Of a stretch of 64,000 nt of DNA, positions 29,391-37,600 are shown one piece after another. The stretch is from an uncultured Desulfobacter sp. (lineage in GTDB: Bacteria > Desulfobacterota > Desulfobacteria > Desulfobacterales > Desulfobacteraceae), in contig NZ_OY762614.1 in assembly GCF_963666145.1 (NCBI RefSeq), positions 6,128,501 to 6,192,500 on the forward strand, written 5' to 3'. The notes under the pieces are model-generated. The model was given only the letters and a program-made list of their open reading frames with translations. It did no database searches and was not told the origin of the DNA. The translations under genes were made by a program, and so were the position numbers. The number at the start of each line of letters is the position of its first letter. Within the stretch, counting starts at the first letter, position 1.

Positions 29391-29749
29391 TTGTTAATTA
29401 AGAGCCTTTCTAATAAAGGTGTTTGATACTTCAGCCTGTGCTCAGAAGGACTCAAATAGATCTCCCCTATATGGCTGAGACTCAACTTTAGGATCAATGG
29501 CTGTGAAATTGATTACCAGGAGCCATGAACATGGCATTTGGCCATTATGCCACGCCTGCTCATGGGCATATTTAAGACATGGAGGCGCCAGGACGTTAAT
29601 TTAAGATTCGATCCAGAAAACAGTTGGAGCTATCCTACCATCTCTGCAAGAAGGGCATTTACCAGGCTTTTTGAATTTTTCCTGTTTTTGAACTCGAATC
29701 CACAATTCAGGCAGTAGTAAGCTTCCATTAGAATTCTTTTCTTTTGGGT
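29391..29749 (-). repeat. divergent direct repeat, copy B (broken regulator 3' end)
   Basis: Second copy of the 26513-26880 segment. The zinc-ribbon end is readable on the minus strand (FKKPGKCPSCRDGRIAPTVFWIES) but the upstream cysteine pair is frameshifted. Homology with copy A stops at 29749, exactly where the 29750-34055 transposon begins. Confidence 0.75.
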
Positions 29750-29774
29750 TGACGAGCTTCAAATACTGTAACGG
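29750..29774 (+). repeat. left terminal repeat of the transposon (L1)
   Basis: Starts TGACGAGCTTCAAATA and continues CTGTAACGG. It matches the complement of 34031-34055 at 20 of 25 positions. The inner part AAATAnTGTAACG recurs at 29865-29879. Confidence 0.65.
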
Positions 29775-29864
29775 TGTTGAGGCTTGCCTCACCAAACAAG
29801 AACCATATATTTTCAATGTGATTTAAGTGAGTTAAACGAAAGTGCCATCAAAAACGAAGTTACA

Positions 29865-29879
29865 AAATAATGTAACGGT
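29865..29879 (+). repeat. subterminal transposase-site repeat (L2)
   Basis: AAATAATGTAACGGT repeats the inner half of the left tip about 104 bp further in. Together with 29859-29864 it also forms a small palindrome (GTTACA...TGTAAC). Confidence 0.55.
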
Positions 29880-30030
29880 ACACTAAAAAATCAAAAATGA
29901 TCTGTGGTTTCAAAATTTTAAAGGTAGAACAAGCATCAAGCGGCATCCTTAATATAAGAAAGAGACACCACCAGGCCATCCTCGGCGTAACCAAAGGTGG
30001 CCTGTTCGTACAGATAAATTGTGATAAGGA

Positions 30031-30693
30031 TTACTGGGGAGGGAGATCGGATATAAATTCCAGAGCAAGGTTGATATCAACAAAGTTGTGATTCAACTCC
30101 TTTGCCCTGTCCTGGCAGTCTGTACAGATTTCTTTAAATTTTCTCATGTCGCCTTTGACGGCCATATAAATTTGTTCAACGGCTTCCTGCTGGATATCTT
30201 TGTATTTTTCGATGAAGTCTTCGACCTCTATGGGGTATAAAATCAGAGTTTTGAGCCGGCTGAGTATATCGGGATGATTCCGGCTCAGATGGGTTCTGAC
30301 CTTTGGGAGCCCTGCAAATACGATGGGAACACCGGCATCAATAATTCGTTTGAGATATGGCCAGACCCGGGAGTCCAGGTCATTGGCTTCATCTATGATG
30401 ATAAAACAATTGGATAGGTTGCAGATCGTTTTCAGGTACTGGGGAGTCCGGCGGTAGGTGGCGGTGGCCTCATAATTCAATTCCTTGAGTATGGATGCCA
30501 GGGTTTCATGGATGTTGAACAGAGATTCGACCCATACGGCATGGAGCTTTTTAGGCCGCAGCAATTTTAAAAAACGAGTTTTTCCTGCGCCAAAATCTCC
30601 TTCAATGAGTACGCTTTGGCCCCTGTATATCCTATTATAAGTGGCAGACAGGTATGAGACTCTTCGTTTATCACTGATAAAATCCTCTTTCAT
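30031..30693 (-). CDS. AAA+ ATPase, transposition regulator (TnsC/MuB/IstB-like)
   Basis: I place the start at ATG 30693, which overlaps the transposase stop in an ATGA junction; the longer frame would run inside that gene. The 221-residue product has Walker A GDFGAGKTR (about 32-40), Walker B NCFIIIDEAND (about 95-105) and a sensor-1-like PIVFAGLPKVRTHL. In IS21, Mu and Tn7 such ATPases select target DNA and activate the transposase. It is shorter than TnsC and close in size to the ATPase partners of IS21-like elements. No zinc site or N-terminal tail is present. Confidence 0.82.
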   Translation of the reverse strand: MKEDFISDKRRVSYLSATYNRIYRGQSVLIEGDFGAGKTRFLKLLRPKKLHAVWVESLFNIHETLASILKELNYEATATYRRTPQYLKTICNLSNCFIIIDEANDLDSRVWPYLKRIIDAGVPIVFAGLPKVRTHLSRNHPDILSRLKTLILYPIEVEDFIEKYKDIQQEAVEQIYMAVKGDMRKFKEICTDCQDRAKELNHNFVDINLALEFISDLPPQ

Positions 30694-32354
30694 GTCATAT
30701 CTCCGAGGGATGCATAAGTCGCCACTCGATTCGTAGTTAACGATTTTTGGCAATCAAGCATAAATGCATTGAACAAAGCCTGTTTTTTACGTTCCTCAGG
30801 CTGGTCCATTTTTTTCATGTAATCTGCGTACCTTGATTGATTATGGTGAAGTACTTGCTCCGCCCGGGCCAGGGAAAGGCCTTTATGGTAAATTTCGATT
30901 AAAATAGGCCGATCAACGGCCATATTGTGCTTTTCCAAAAGAGCGATAATAGTGTCGAGTTCGTCGGGCTCAGGAGCAGGCACTGGTGCAGGTGGCCTGT
31001 CAAACGGCTTTTTTGCAATGGCTTCGCCCAGAAGTATGCCGTCTTCACTGGGCTCAAAGATAAAAAGTTTGTCCCTGTATCTGGATATCTTTACCGACGT
31101 ACTTTTATGCTTGCTGAACCGGTCTGCACCACTGGTCACATAATAATCGCGTTTGTCATGGCGGATGGTTCTGTTCTTGGATACGGTGGCTTTGATTTTT
31201 CTGTAACCATATTTCATATATTCTTGAACCTGCTCCGGGATAAAGTTCAGGGTGTCTGCCTGGTTTGACAAAAAATTATCAAACTTCTGTGCCGGCACCC
31301 AGGCACTGACCACGCCGTCTTCAGTAAAATAATGTTGTGTATGATTATGTTCGTCTCGGTATTGGCGGAGCACAGTGCTGCTCCTCAATTCATCAAGGGT
31401 GATATCAAGAAGGGTTACAGTAACTTTTTCCTTTCTTCCCCGTTTGAAGTCATATTCGGTAACGGTTTTCACAATCCTGTCCTCAAAGGCTTTGATAATC
31501 CGTATTTCAAAATTATGCAGGCTCCGGTGTGAAGATTCCAGGTGCGCCTTATCTTTGGGGGAATGCGCCCTTGAAAAATCCGGCGCTAAATAAAAACCGC
31601 CTGGCGTAGAATGCGCAAGGTTCATGGCATTAATGGGTCGCTTTAAATTTAAAAATCCCTTTGCCTGGTCGGGCCTGATGCCGATTGTTTTCAAAGGAAA
31701 AGGGGTGCATAACAAAAAACGGGTAAAAAGGTCCACAGAGTTCAGATTACTTTCGGTAAAATAGAATTCCAGGATGAACAGCTTCCTGGAACCGGTATCA
31801 AATATTTCAATCACCTGCGGTTTCTGCCAGTTTCCACGTTCATCTCTGATTCTTAAATATTGGAACTTGCAACCGTCAACCTGGATCAAGGCAAACACCG
31901 GAACCGATTTGAAGCTATAACGTGCCGGTGACGGCTCCTGATCGTCCTCTTTTTCCAGATAAAATTTGAGATTCTCCCTTTTGGCGCATCGCCGAAGTGC
32001 CGGAAGGCTGATTGTTTTACCCAACTCTTCCTCGAGCCAGCAGTGGTAATTTTTAATGGTCCTGGCTCTTCGGGTGATAAAAATGAACCCCTGAGATGAC
32101 GGATCGCATGACGCCTTGACCATTTCAATAAACCGCCTTTTTGTTTGCTCGTCTATAACCTTGGGGCGCCCGCTGCACTTGCGGCCATCCATAATTCCTT
32201 TTTCAACCAGCAAAAGGGGTACCGGGATAATCCCGGTTTTCTTGTACTGGTCCTTGTAATATTTTTTGGATCTTCTCTTGGCAGATCCGATTTTATTCAT
32301 GATTTTTTTATGCAGCAGTAAATGGAAGCGGTCGTCAATGCTCAGGTCATCCAT
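30690..32354 (-). CDS. DDE transposase of the Mu/TnsB/TniA type
   Basis: The start is ATG 32354, overlapping the CHC2 gene by 8 bp. The 554-residue protein has N-terminal DNA-binding helices, an rve-type catalytic core with candidate triad Asp160 (FALIQVDGCKF), Asp229 (GIRPDQAKGF) and Glu273 (KDKAHLESSHRSLHNFE), and a Mu-transposase C-terminal beta-barrel (KIKATVSKNRTIRHDKRDYY, then VKISRYRDKLFIFEP). The last 100 residues include a Pro-rich linker (RPPAPVPAPEPDE) before a helical tail that may contact the ATPase. All three acidic residues and the frame are intact. Confidence 0.85.
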   Translation of the reverse strand: MDDLSIDDRFHLLLHKKIMNKIGSAKRRSKKYYKDQYKKTGIIPVPLLLVEKGIMDGRKCSGRPKVIDEQTKRRFIEMVKASCDPSSQGFIFITRRARTIKNYHCWLEEELGKTISLPALRRCAKRENLKFYLEKEDDQEPSPARYSFKSVPVFALIQVDGCKFQYLRIRDERGNWQKPQVIEIFDTGSRKLFILEFYFTESNLNSVDLFTRFLLCTPFPLKTIGIRPDQAKGFLNLKRPINAMNLAHSTPGGFYLAPDFSRAHSPKDKAHLESSHRSLHNFEIRIIKAFEDRIVKTVTEYDFKRGRKEKVTVTLLDITLDELRSSTVLRQYRDEHNHTQHYFTEDGVVSAWVPAQKFDNFLSNQADTLNFIPEQVQEYMKYGYRKIKATVSKNRTIRHDKRDYYVTSGADRFSKHKSTSVKISRYRDKLFIFEPSEDGILLGEAIAKKPFDRPPAPVPAPEPDELDTIIALLEKHNMAVDRPILIEIYHKGLSLARAEQVLHHNQSRYADYMKKMDQPEERKKQALFNAFMLDCQKSLTTNRVATYASLGDMT

Positions 32355-33264
32355 TATCTGCCCCCGTTGATACAATCTTTTCGTGTATGACCCGATGCCA
32401 CAACAATGCAGCCGGGCGAGAGGTCTGCTGCCAATGATCATGCTGTGCCACACGGACCTGTTCAAGCATTGCCTTTACAACAGCCATGTATTCATTCGAA
32501 ATTTGATCCGTCAGATCCGGTTTGGTTACCGATGCCGTTTTTCGGGAGTCGATAAATTTTTTGATGTTACGCGCGGTTAACTCCATGCCGCTTTCTATAA
32601 TCTCCTTCCAAAGTTGGCGCTGTTCTATGGAATCCAGTTGAGTAAGAGGCCGTGCCTGGGATTCGTTGGCCGGTAACGTGTCCCCAATTGGGGACAGATT
32701 ATAGATGACTTCATAAAATTTGATCAGGCGGTAAGCATGGGATTTTCCCATATCCCATCGCGCCCTGGTATATGTTTCGAATGATTCAAACAGAGCCTGC
32801 TTATACAAACGATTGTCACGAATTTCTTTCAAGGCCTTGCCGATTTTGGAAAAACACTCCTGATTCCGGGCAATCAGGGTTTCAAGCTTGGCCAACCGTT
32901 TCATACTCATTGCCCTCCCGGCATGGGTTTGCCGATTGCAGCGACCAAGGCAGCTATCTTTGATGCCGGAACCTGGTGGGCAGTATTTATCTGCTTCAAA
33001 AATCAGGACGCTGTCCCGGAATCCATATCCCTTGATTTTCATGACAAGGTCGATGGTGTTAAAGTTTTTTTCGCACCGGAAGCACCTGGCCAGGTTCGTG
33101 GTTGGATTTACAGCCGTTTGAAATTCATTGCACAGAGGGCATAGAAAACGAAAATAGCCATCCCTGATTTTAGATGGAATCTGTAAATGATCCCTGATCA
33201 GCATATCCACAGGGATATTGTTCCTCAGTTCAAATAATTCCCGTGATGAAAACCTGTGCGCCAT
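32347..33264 (-). CDS. CHC2-like zinc-finger plus ParB-like HTH protein
   Basis: The 305-residue protein starts at ATG 33264 after an AAGGAA site. Residues 35-90 form a DnaG-like zinc finger: Cys42 and Cys45 (FLCPLCNEF), Cys61 and Cys64 (ARCFRCEKNFNTIDLVMKI), with Cys in place of the usual His. Residues 135-215 resemble ParB-type or plasmid-control helix-turn-helix proteins (IGKALKEIRDNRLYK, ARWDMGKSHAYRLI, ESQARPLTQL). No primase catalytic domain is present. As first gene of the coupled trio it is plausibly the element's target-binding or regulatory factor, the position TniQ or TnsD fill elsewhere; that role is inference. Confidence 0.75.
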   Translation of the reverse strand: MAHRFSSRELFELRNNIPVDMLIRDHLQIPSKIRDGYFRFLCPLCNEFQTAVNPTTNLARCFRCEKNFNTIDLVMKIKGYGFRDSVLIFEADKYCPPGSGIKDSCLGRCNRQTHAGRAMSMKRLAKLETLIARNQECFSKIGKALKEIRDNRLYKQALFESFETYTRARWDMGKSHAYRLIKFYEVIYNLSPIGDTLPANESQARPLTQLDSIEQRQLWKEIIESGMELTARNIKKFIDSRKTASVTKPDLTDQISNEYMAVVKAMLEQVRVAQHDHWQQTSRPAALLWHRVIHEKIVSTGADNG

Positions 33265-33400
33265 GAGACATTTCCTTATTTTTAGAATTTCAGATGCCTT
33301 TTTATATCACCGGCCAGGGTCGGTTGTCAGTTGCCTCTTGAACTGGGATGCTGATTACTCTGTTTGTATCCATATATATTATCAATAACTTACGCACATG

Positions 33401-33498
33401 ATGTCTCTTAGAATCAAAATCCGATTAGTATGTTCATATATCCTAATATTACAAGAAGTTACTCCAATCATGTCTCTTGAAATCAATATTCGATTAGT
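33401..33498 (+). repeat. two 29-bp direct repeats upstream of the CHC2 gene
   Basis: Copies at 33401-33429 and 33470-33498 share 25 of 29 positions (ATGTCTCTT, then AATCAA, then CGATTAGT), start-to-start 69 bp. They lie in the 240-bp gap between the CHC2 gene and the small zinc-finger gene, where operators for the ParB-like HTH protein would be expected. Confidence 0.65.
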
Positions 33499-33507
33499 CA
33501 GAGGCGT

Positions 33508-33858
33508 TTATGGGAATTCTCGAATTTTTTCTTTGGTGTGGCTGATAACCTGGGTGACCAGGTATTGGGCGATAATTGCCGGCTTGATACCGTATTCTAT
33601 TTCAATAACTTCCAATGGTAGAACAGGCAATTTTCCGGATGTTTGAAGGTTCTCTGCCTCTTCAAGCTTTTTTGCCAGATAATTATTTTTGGAGACAGCT
33701 TTATTTTTCCTGTTCCAGTTTTCACATTGCCTGCGATGAAGCTCATTTTGGCAAGCCGGGCTACATGTTCTCTGCCTGCCTTTTTGTCTTACATCAGGAG
33801 CAAACCATTTTCGGCAAATAGAACAAGGGCGTTTTCCACGAGAATTCTTTGCCATCAT
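33508..33858 (-). CDS. small zinc-finger protein of the transposon
   Basis: The 116-residue basic protein has a four-cysteine cluster near its N-terminus: Cys12 and Cys15 (CSICRKWF), Cys32 and Cys36 (RTCSPACQNELHRRQC). Similar short zinc-finger proteins recur in mobile elements by my recollection, function unknown. The C-terminus (IIAQYLVTQVISHTKEKI) is helical. A GGAGA site precedes the two adjacent ATGs. It is transcribed in the same direction as the transposition trio but separated by the repeat-bearing gap. It may regulate the element or be cargo. Confidence 0.6.
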   Translation of the reverse strand: MMAKNSRGKRPCSICRKWFAPDVRQKGRQRTCSPACQNELHRRQCENWNRKNKAVSKNNYLAKKLEEAENLQTSGKLPVLPLEVIEIEYGIKPAIIAQYLVTQVISHTKEKIREFP

Positions 33859-33995
33859 TTTTCTCCAAGATTCGAATCAGGGAGATTATATGTAGCAAAT
33901 TTTGAATGAATCAACGGCGGGGTCTATCGGCGGGATAGGCATGCGGGGTATGATTTTATGATTTTCTTGGCGGGGTATGGCGGCGGGGTATCTGG

Positions 33996-34012
33996 CCGTT
34001 ACATTATTTCGT
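33996..34012 (-). repeat. subterminal transposase-site repeat (R2)
   Basis: On the minus strand ACGAAATAATGTAACGG, matching L2 at 16 of 17 positions in inverted orientation. Just inside it, 33911-33990 holds several GCGGGGTAT-like repeats (at least three copies). Confidence 0.55.
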
Positions 34013-34030
34013 TATGAATATCGGGGATAA

Positions 34031-34055
34031 GCGTTACACTTTTTAAAGCTGGTCA
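34031..34055 (-). repeat. right terminal repeat of the transposon (R1)
   Basis: On the minus strand it starts TGACCAGCTTTAAAAAG and continues TGTAACGC. IS1634 homology starts at the next base, 34056. Confidence 0.65.
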
Positions 34056-35537
34056 ATGGTTCTCAATGGGCTGGGTTTTTCCAATCGGCCGCTGTCGCTG
34101 ACGCCTCAATTTTTCGAAAACAAGCCGCTGGATGTTTTGTTCCGTCCCGGGGTGCAAGCCTCGGACTTCAATCACTACAAGCTCGGGCGCAGTCTTGATG
34201 ATGCGGTCGACTACAGCTCTGAACTGCTTTTCACCGAAATCGCCTCATCTACCTGTCGGTCGGAAAGTATCCATTTACTTTTCAACCATCTGGATACTTC
34301 ATCTTTTTCATTGACCGGGGAGTATCTTCCTGATTCGGATGAACATGCCATCAAAATAACTCATGGTTACTCCAAAGACCACCGTCCTGATTTGAAACAG
34401 GCTGTGCTGGAGCTGATGGTATCCCAGGATGGTGGTATTCCCATTTTGTGTAAGTGCTGGGACGGGAATGCTTCGGATAATACCGTTTTCAAAGAACGCA
34501 GCAGTGAACTCGTTCGTCAGTTCAAAGCAAGCGATACCCCTCGTTACCTGATTATGGATTCGAAAGGATATACCGAATCCAATGCTTCCAACTTGAAAGA
34601 TATCCCGTTTATCACCCGCATCCCGGGAACCCTTTTCATTGTGAAGACCGTCATCGAACAGGCCCTAAAATGGGACCTGTGGGCGGAGATTAACGATGAT
34701 TATCAGTACCAGACGTTGGAGTTAGGGCATTATGGAATTGATCAACGTTGGTTGATCATTCGATCCAAAGGGGCTCTGGAGCGCGCGGTCAAGAGCGTTG
34801 AAAGAACTATTTCAAAAGAGAAGGAACGTGCGGAAAAGCAACTCTTCCATCTTCAGGCCCAACGATTTGACTCGGAAGCCGAAGCAATGACGGTCCTCCA
34901 AGAACTCAGTGATAAATGGAAGTATCATCTGGTTGACACTATTGAGTTTAAACAGCACATCAAATATGCCGTCAAAGGTAGACCAACGCCGGATACCCCG
35001 ATCAAATCAATTAAATTGCAAATCAATGTGGACTTAAAGGTCAATCAAGAAAAAGTCGATCAAGACCGCGATCAGAAATCCTGTTTTGTTCTTGGGACCT
35101 CAATTCCAAGATTCCAGTTGAGCGACGAAGATGTATTTTGGGGATATAAAGGCCAGTCTAAGGTCGAGAATGGCTTCCGATTTATCAAAGACCCTTTATT
35201 TTTTGCATCGTCGCTGTTTGTCAAAAAGCCATCTCGTGTCGAAGGAATGTTGATGGTGATGACCTTATCATTACTAATTTACTCCATTGCCCAGCGTCGC
35301 ATGCGGAATGAATTGAAGCGCCTTGAAACAACACTGCCCAATCAGATTGGGAAACCCGTTCAAAACCCCACTCTTCGCTGGATTTTTCAACAAATGGAAG
35401 GTATAGACTGTGTGAATATTTTTCATAAAGAGGGCGAAGTACACCGTCTTATCAGTGGGTTAAATGACATACGGAGAAAAATATTAACTCTTTTTGGACA
35501 GACCGTATCAGAAATATATCAAATTTCTTTTGAATAG
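34056..35537 (+). pseudogene. IS1634-type transposase, lacking the N-terminus
   Basis: 493 codons matching copy 1 from residue 69 (MVLNGLGFSNRPLS) to the C-terminus, with scattered substitutions (for example KEGEVHRLISGL against KEGKIQCLMNGL) but no stop. The DDE core is present (YLIMDSKGY; WGYKGQSKVENGF). Without the DUF4277-type start and without a left terminal repeat it cannot move itself. Confidence 0.82.
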
Positions 35538-35553
35538 GTCTGCCCAATGTCGA
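34056..35553 (+). mobile_element. IS1634-type insertion sequence, copy 2, 5'-truncated
   Basis: Nearly identical to copy 1 from ATGGTTCTCAATGGG onward, ending in the same right inverted repeat CTGCCCAATGTCGA (35540-35553). The left 230 bp, including the left terminal repeat, are missing; the cut is at the right tip of the 29750-34055 transposon, as expected for an adjacent deletion. Confidence 0.85.
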
Positions 35554-36074
35554 CTGATAAATAAACCATAGGTCTTAAAGGTTAGAGTGTTGATTATGTC
35601 CATTCATCGGTGACCGGTAAAATTTTGAACGTAGGCACCAATTCCAGAAGAAAGAACCAGGAATTTAAAATCTACGCCAGTGAACCCTACAACTGGTATG
35701 GCTCGCTTTTTTCAAAAACATGCCATAGCACATCTTATGCCTGGATTTTTTCCATTCGGCCAGAAAATTCACTGTCAAAATATGGATTGAAAAGAGGTCG
35801 ATTTTGGCAGGCTAAAAATAACAAAGATAGAACAGACTACCTCAAAAACAGGATTCATTTTTGGGGTGAGCGACTACCCCAGAGTTTCCCTGTCACTCTG
35901 GGCTTTTTACGGTAGGCCAAGACAGTTTTTAATACAAATTGACGGAATTGGTCCTGCGCTGATTACTGTACTATAGCTTGTTAGTTGAAAAAGACCATAT
36001 TTTGTGCCACGACTTTATGGTAACCTCCTTGAAGATATTGGATATGGAGTCAAGCTACCTTTTAAGGAGAACGT
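35554..36074. other. intergenic region with a terminator-like hairpin
   Basis: No supported gene in 520 bp; a 101-codon open frame at 35610-35915 has no ribosome site or recognisable motif and is left out. A hairpin lies at 35878-35902. Confidence 0.5.
35878..35908 (+). terminator. rho-independent terminator-like hairpin
   Basis: An 8-bp stem CCCAGAGT (35878-35885) pairs with ACTCTGGG (35895-35902) across a 9-nt loop and is followed by CTTTTTA on the plus strand. Confidence 0.55.
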
Positions 36075-36725
36075 ATGTCCAACATAATACTGCTGATCGT
36101 TTGCCTGCTGGCCGGAATCATGCTTCGCAAAATTTCTCAATGCCCGGCGAATACACCAGAGGCCCTTAACGGGTTTATTATTTATATTTCTTTGCCATCT
36201 CTTGCACTATATCACATTCATACCTTGGCCATAACTCGTGATTTGATATACACAGGGCTTATGGCCTGGATATTGTTCGGTTTGGGTGCGGTTTTTTTCT
36301 ATCTTGCAGGCAAAAAATTGAAATTTACCCGGCCCACCATTGGTGCCCTTGTCTTAGTCGGGGGGCTTGGGAACACTTCCTTTGTGGGCCTTCCTATGAT
36401 CCAGGCATTCTATGGCAGCGAATGGCTGGGGGTTGGTGTTGTGGCAGACTTGGCAGGTTCTTTTTTGGTGTTGTCTACCTTGGGTATTTTTGCCGCGAGC
36501 CTGAGTTCTTCCGATGTAATGGACAGTCGTAAGATTTTTAAAAAAATATTAACTTTCCCACCATTCCTGGCCTTGCTTGCCGCATTGCTCCTAAGACAGA
36601 TTCACTTTCCTGAGTGGTTAAATTTCACTCTGGTTCAGTTAGGTGGAACCCTCACCCCACTGGCCCTGGTTTCCGTGGGGTTTCAATTACAGTTAGGCCT
36701 ATTAAAAGGAGAGGCCGCGCCACCC
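36075..36725 (+). pseudogene. AEC-family transporter, 3'-truncated
   Basis: About 216 codons of an auxin-efflux-carrier-type permease: LLIVCLLAGIMLRKISQCP, the conserved NGFIIYISLPSLAL, and NTSFVGLPMIQAFYG. Seven hydrophobic segments can be traced where the family has about ten, in roughly 310 residues. After residue 216 (LGLLKGEAAP) homology stops; the frame then runs through antisense of an unrelated membrane-sensor fragment to 36854. A ribosome site (AAGGAGAACG) precedes the ATG. Confidence 0.75.
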
Positions 36726-36961
36726 ATGCTCGCAAATCCTGTCGCCAGCATAAGTGAGCTGGTATTTAACTCTTCCTGGGATTGGATGAAAAGTATTATG
36801 GAAATTAGGCAGGCAGTCATACCGCCAAGGGTTTCTATTGTCGAATGCAACTGAAGATGTTGCCACTGCCAGGCATATAGCCTGTCAAATAAGCCTAATA
36901 GAGCGGCGCCTAAAGCCACTGCTGTAATCAGGAGTATTTTTGCAGGCGTAATCGAAAACAT
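36725..36961 (-). pseudogene. N-terminal fragment of a multi-TM membrane sensor (MASE-like)
   Basis: A minus-strand frame starts MFSITPAKILLITAVAL and continues LYAWQWQHLQLHSTIETLGG, a pattern seen at the start of membrane-anchored PAS or GGDEF sensor proteins. About 80 codons remain before the junction with the AEC gene. No downstream signalling domain is present. Confidence 0.45.
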
Positions 36962-37044
36962 CAGGTTAAGGCCCCTTGTAAATAGAATTTCGGTTAATCA
37001 ATGTTTTTGTATACGTCCCTACTATATTTTTTACAAGAATCTTA

Positions 37045-37220
37045 GTATCCATTCACGGGGGGGTGAAAAACTAACCTATTGGAATAAAAAGATTTCAAAA
37101 CATATGGATTTTTGAGCACAAAAACGTCACATAATAAATTCAATGAGTTATGAAAAAGTAATTAATTTTAGTAATTTTTTTATCTAAATATATCAATAAG
37201 TTTACCCCGTGAATGGATAC
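37045..37220. mobile_element. miniature inverted-repeat element (176 bp)
   Basis: Perfect 16-bp terminal inverted repeats, GTATCCATTCACGGGG at 37045-37060 and its complement at 37205-37220, enclose AT-rich noncoding DNA. The 8-bp direct repeat GAATCTTA flanks both sides (37037-37044, 37221-37228), a target duplication. Eight-bp duplications are typical of IS66 and IS1595 types; the autonomous partner is not in this window. Confidence 0.8.
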
Positions 37221-37600
37221 GAATCTTATTCTTTCCCTTTCCTAAGAATTTGAATTCAGGATGAGCAATTTATGAATCGAATTTAAGATTATGTAAGGTG
37301 AGCTTTTTGTCTATTTAAGGACTCCCAAACCAATTTTAAAACCGCGTTGCCTACTTTTGCCATTGCTGACTTTGATCAGAAATCTATATCATAGATGTCC
37401 CTATAATTTGGAGCGAATCCATTCAAAGATATTATCGGACCAGGAATATCTATAGGGAGTTGAGATAAAAAATCCGCGGGCTTCTACAGCCGGCAGGTTC
37501 CTGTAATTCAGCGAAACAGACAGTAATGCGCAACTATCTACATGGCGGCAATATATATGTAATATCTGGGTATAGGCTTTATTAGCTACGTTTCCCGGGA
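37221..37600. other. intergenic, nothing recognised
   Basis: AT-rich sequence after the miniature element; no gene or strong hairpin seen. It is the region downstream of the three-gene operon 37601-39252. Confidence 0.45.

Larger units (their letters stand above)
29750..34055 (-). mobile_element. 4.3-kb Mu/Tn7-superfamily transposon with CHC2-type zinc-finger gene
   Basis: The left tip begins TGACGAGCTT at 29750, the right tip is the complement of TGACCAGCTT ending at 34055. Extended over 25 bp the tips match at 20 positions. Each end holds a second inward repeat with TGTAACGG (29871-29878 and 33996-34003). Homology with duplicated DNA ends at 29749 on the left, and IS1634 homology begins at 34056 on the right. 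Cargo: four minus-strand genes (zinc-finger protein, CHC2/HTH protein, DDE transposase, AAA+ ATPase), the last three with overlapping ends. No target duplication is visible. Confidence 0.7.

Noticed and set aside
33401..33498. CRISPR array
   Set aside because: Only two imperfect 29-bp repeats with a 40-bp gap, no cas genes, and a position in a promoter gap of a transposon.
33398..33646. Plus-strand open frame of 82 codons opposite the small zinc-finger gene
   Set aside because: It is created by the two 29-bp repeats being in phase and by antisense of the zinc-finger gene; no ribosome site or known motif.
29862..34012. Transposon ends at the inner TGTAACGG repeats (29871 and 34003)
   Set aside because: A further pair of matching tips lies outside, exactly where flanking homology ends; the inner pair is better read as subterminal binding sites.
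35610..35915. 101-codon plus-strand frame after IS1634 copy 2
   Set aside because: No ribosome site, no recognisable domain, atypical composition; kept as intergenic.
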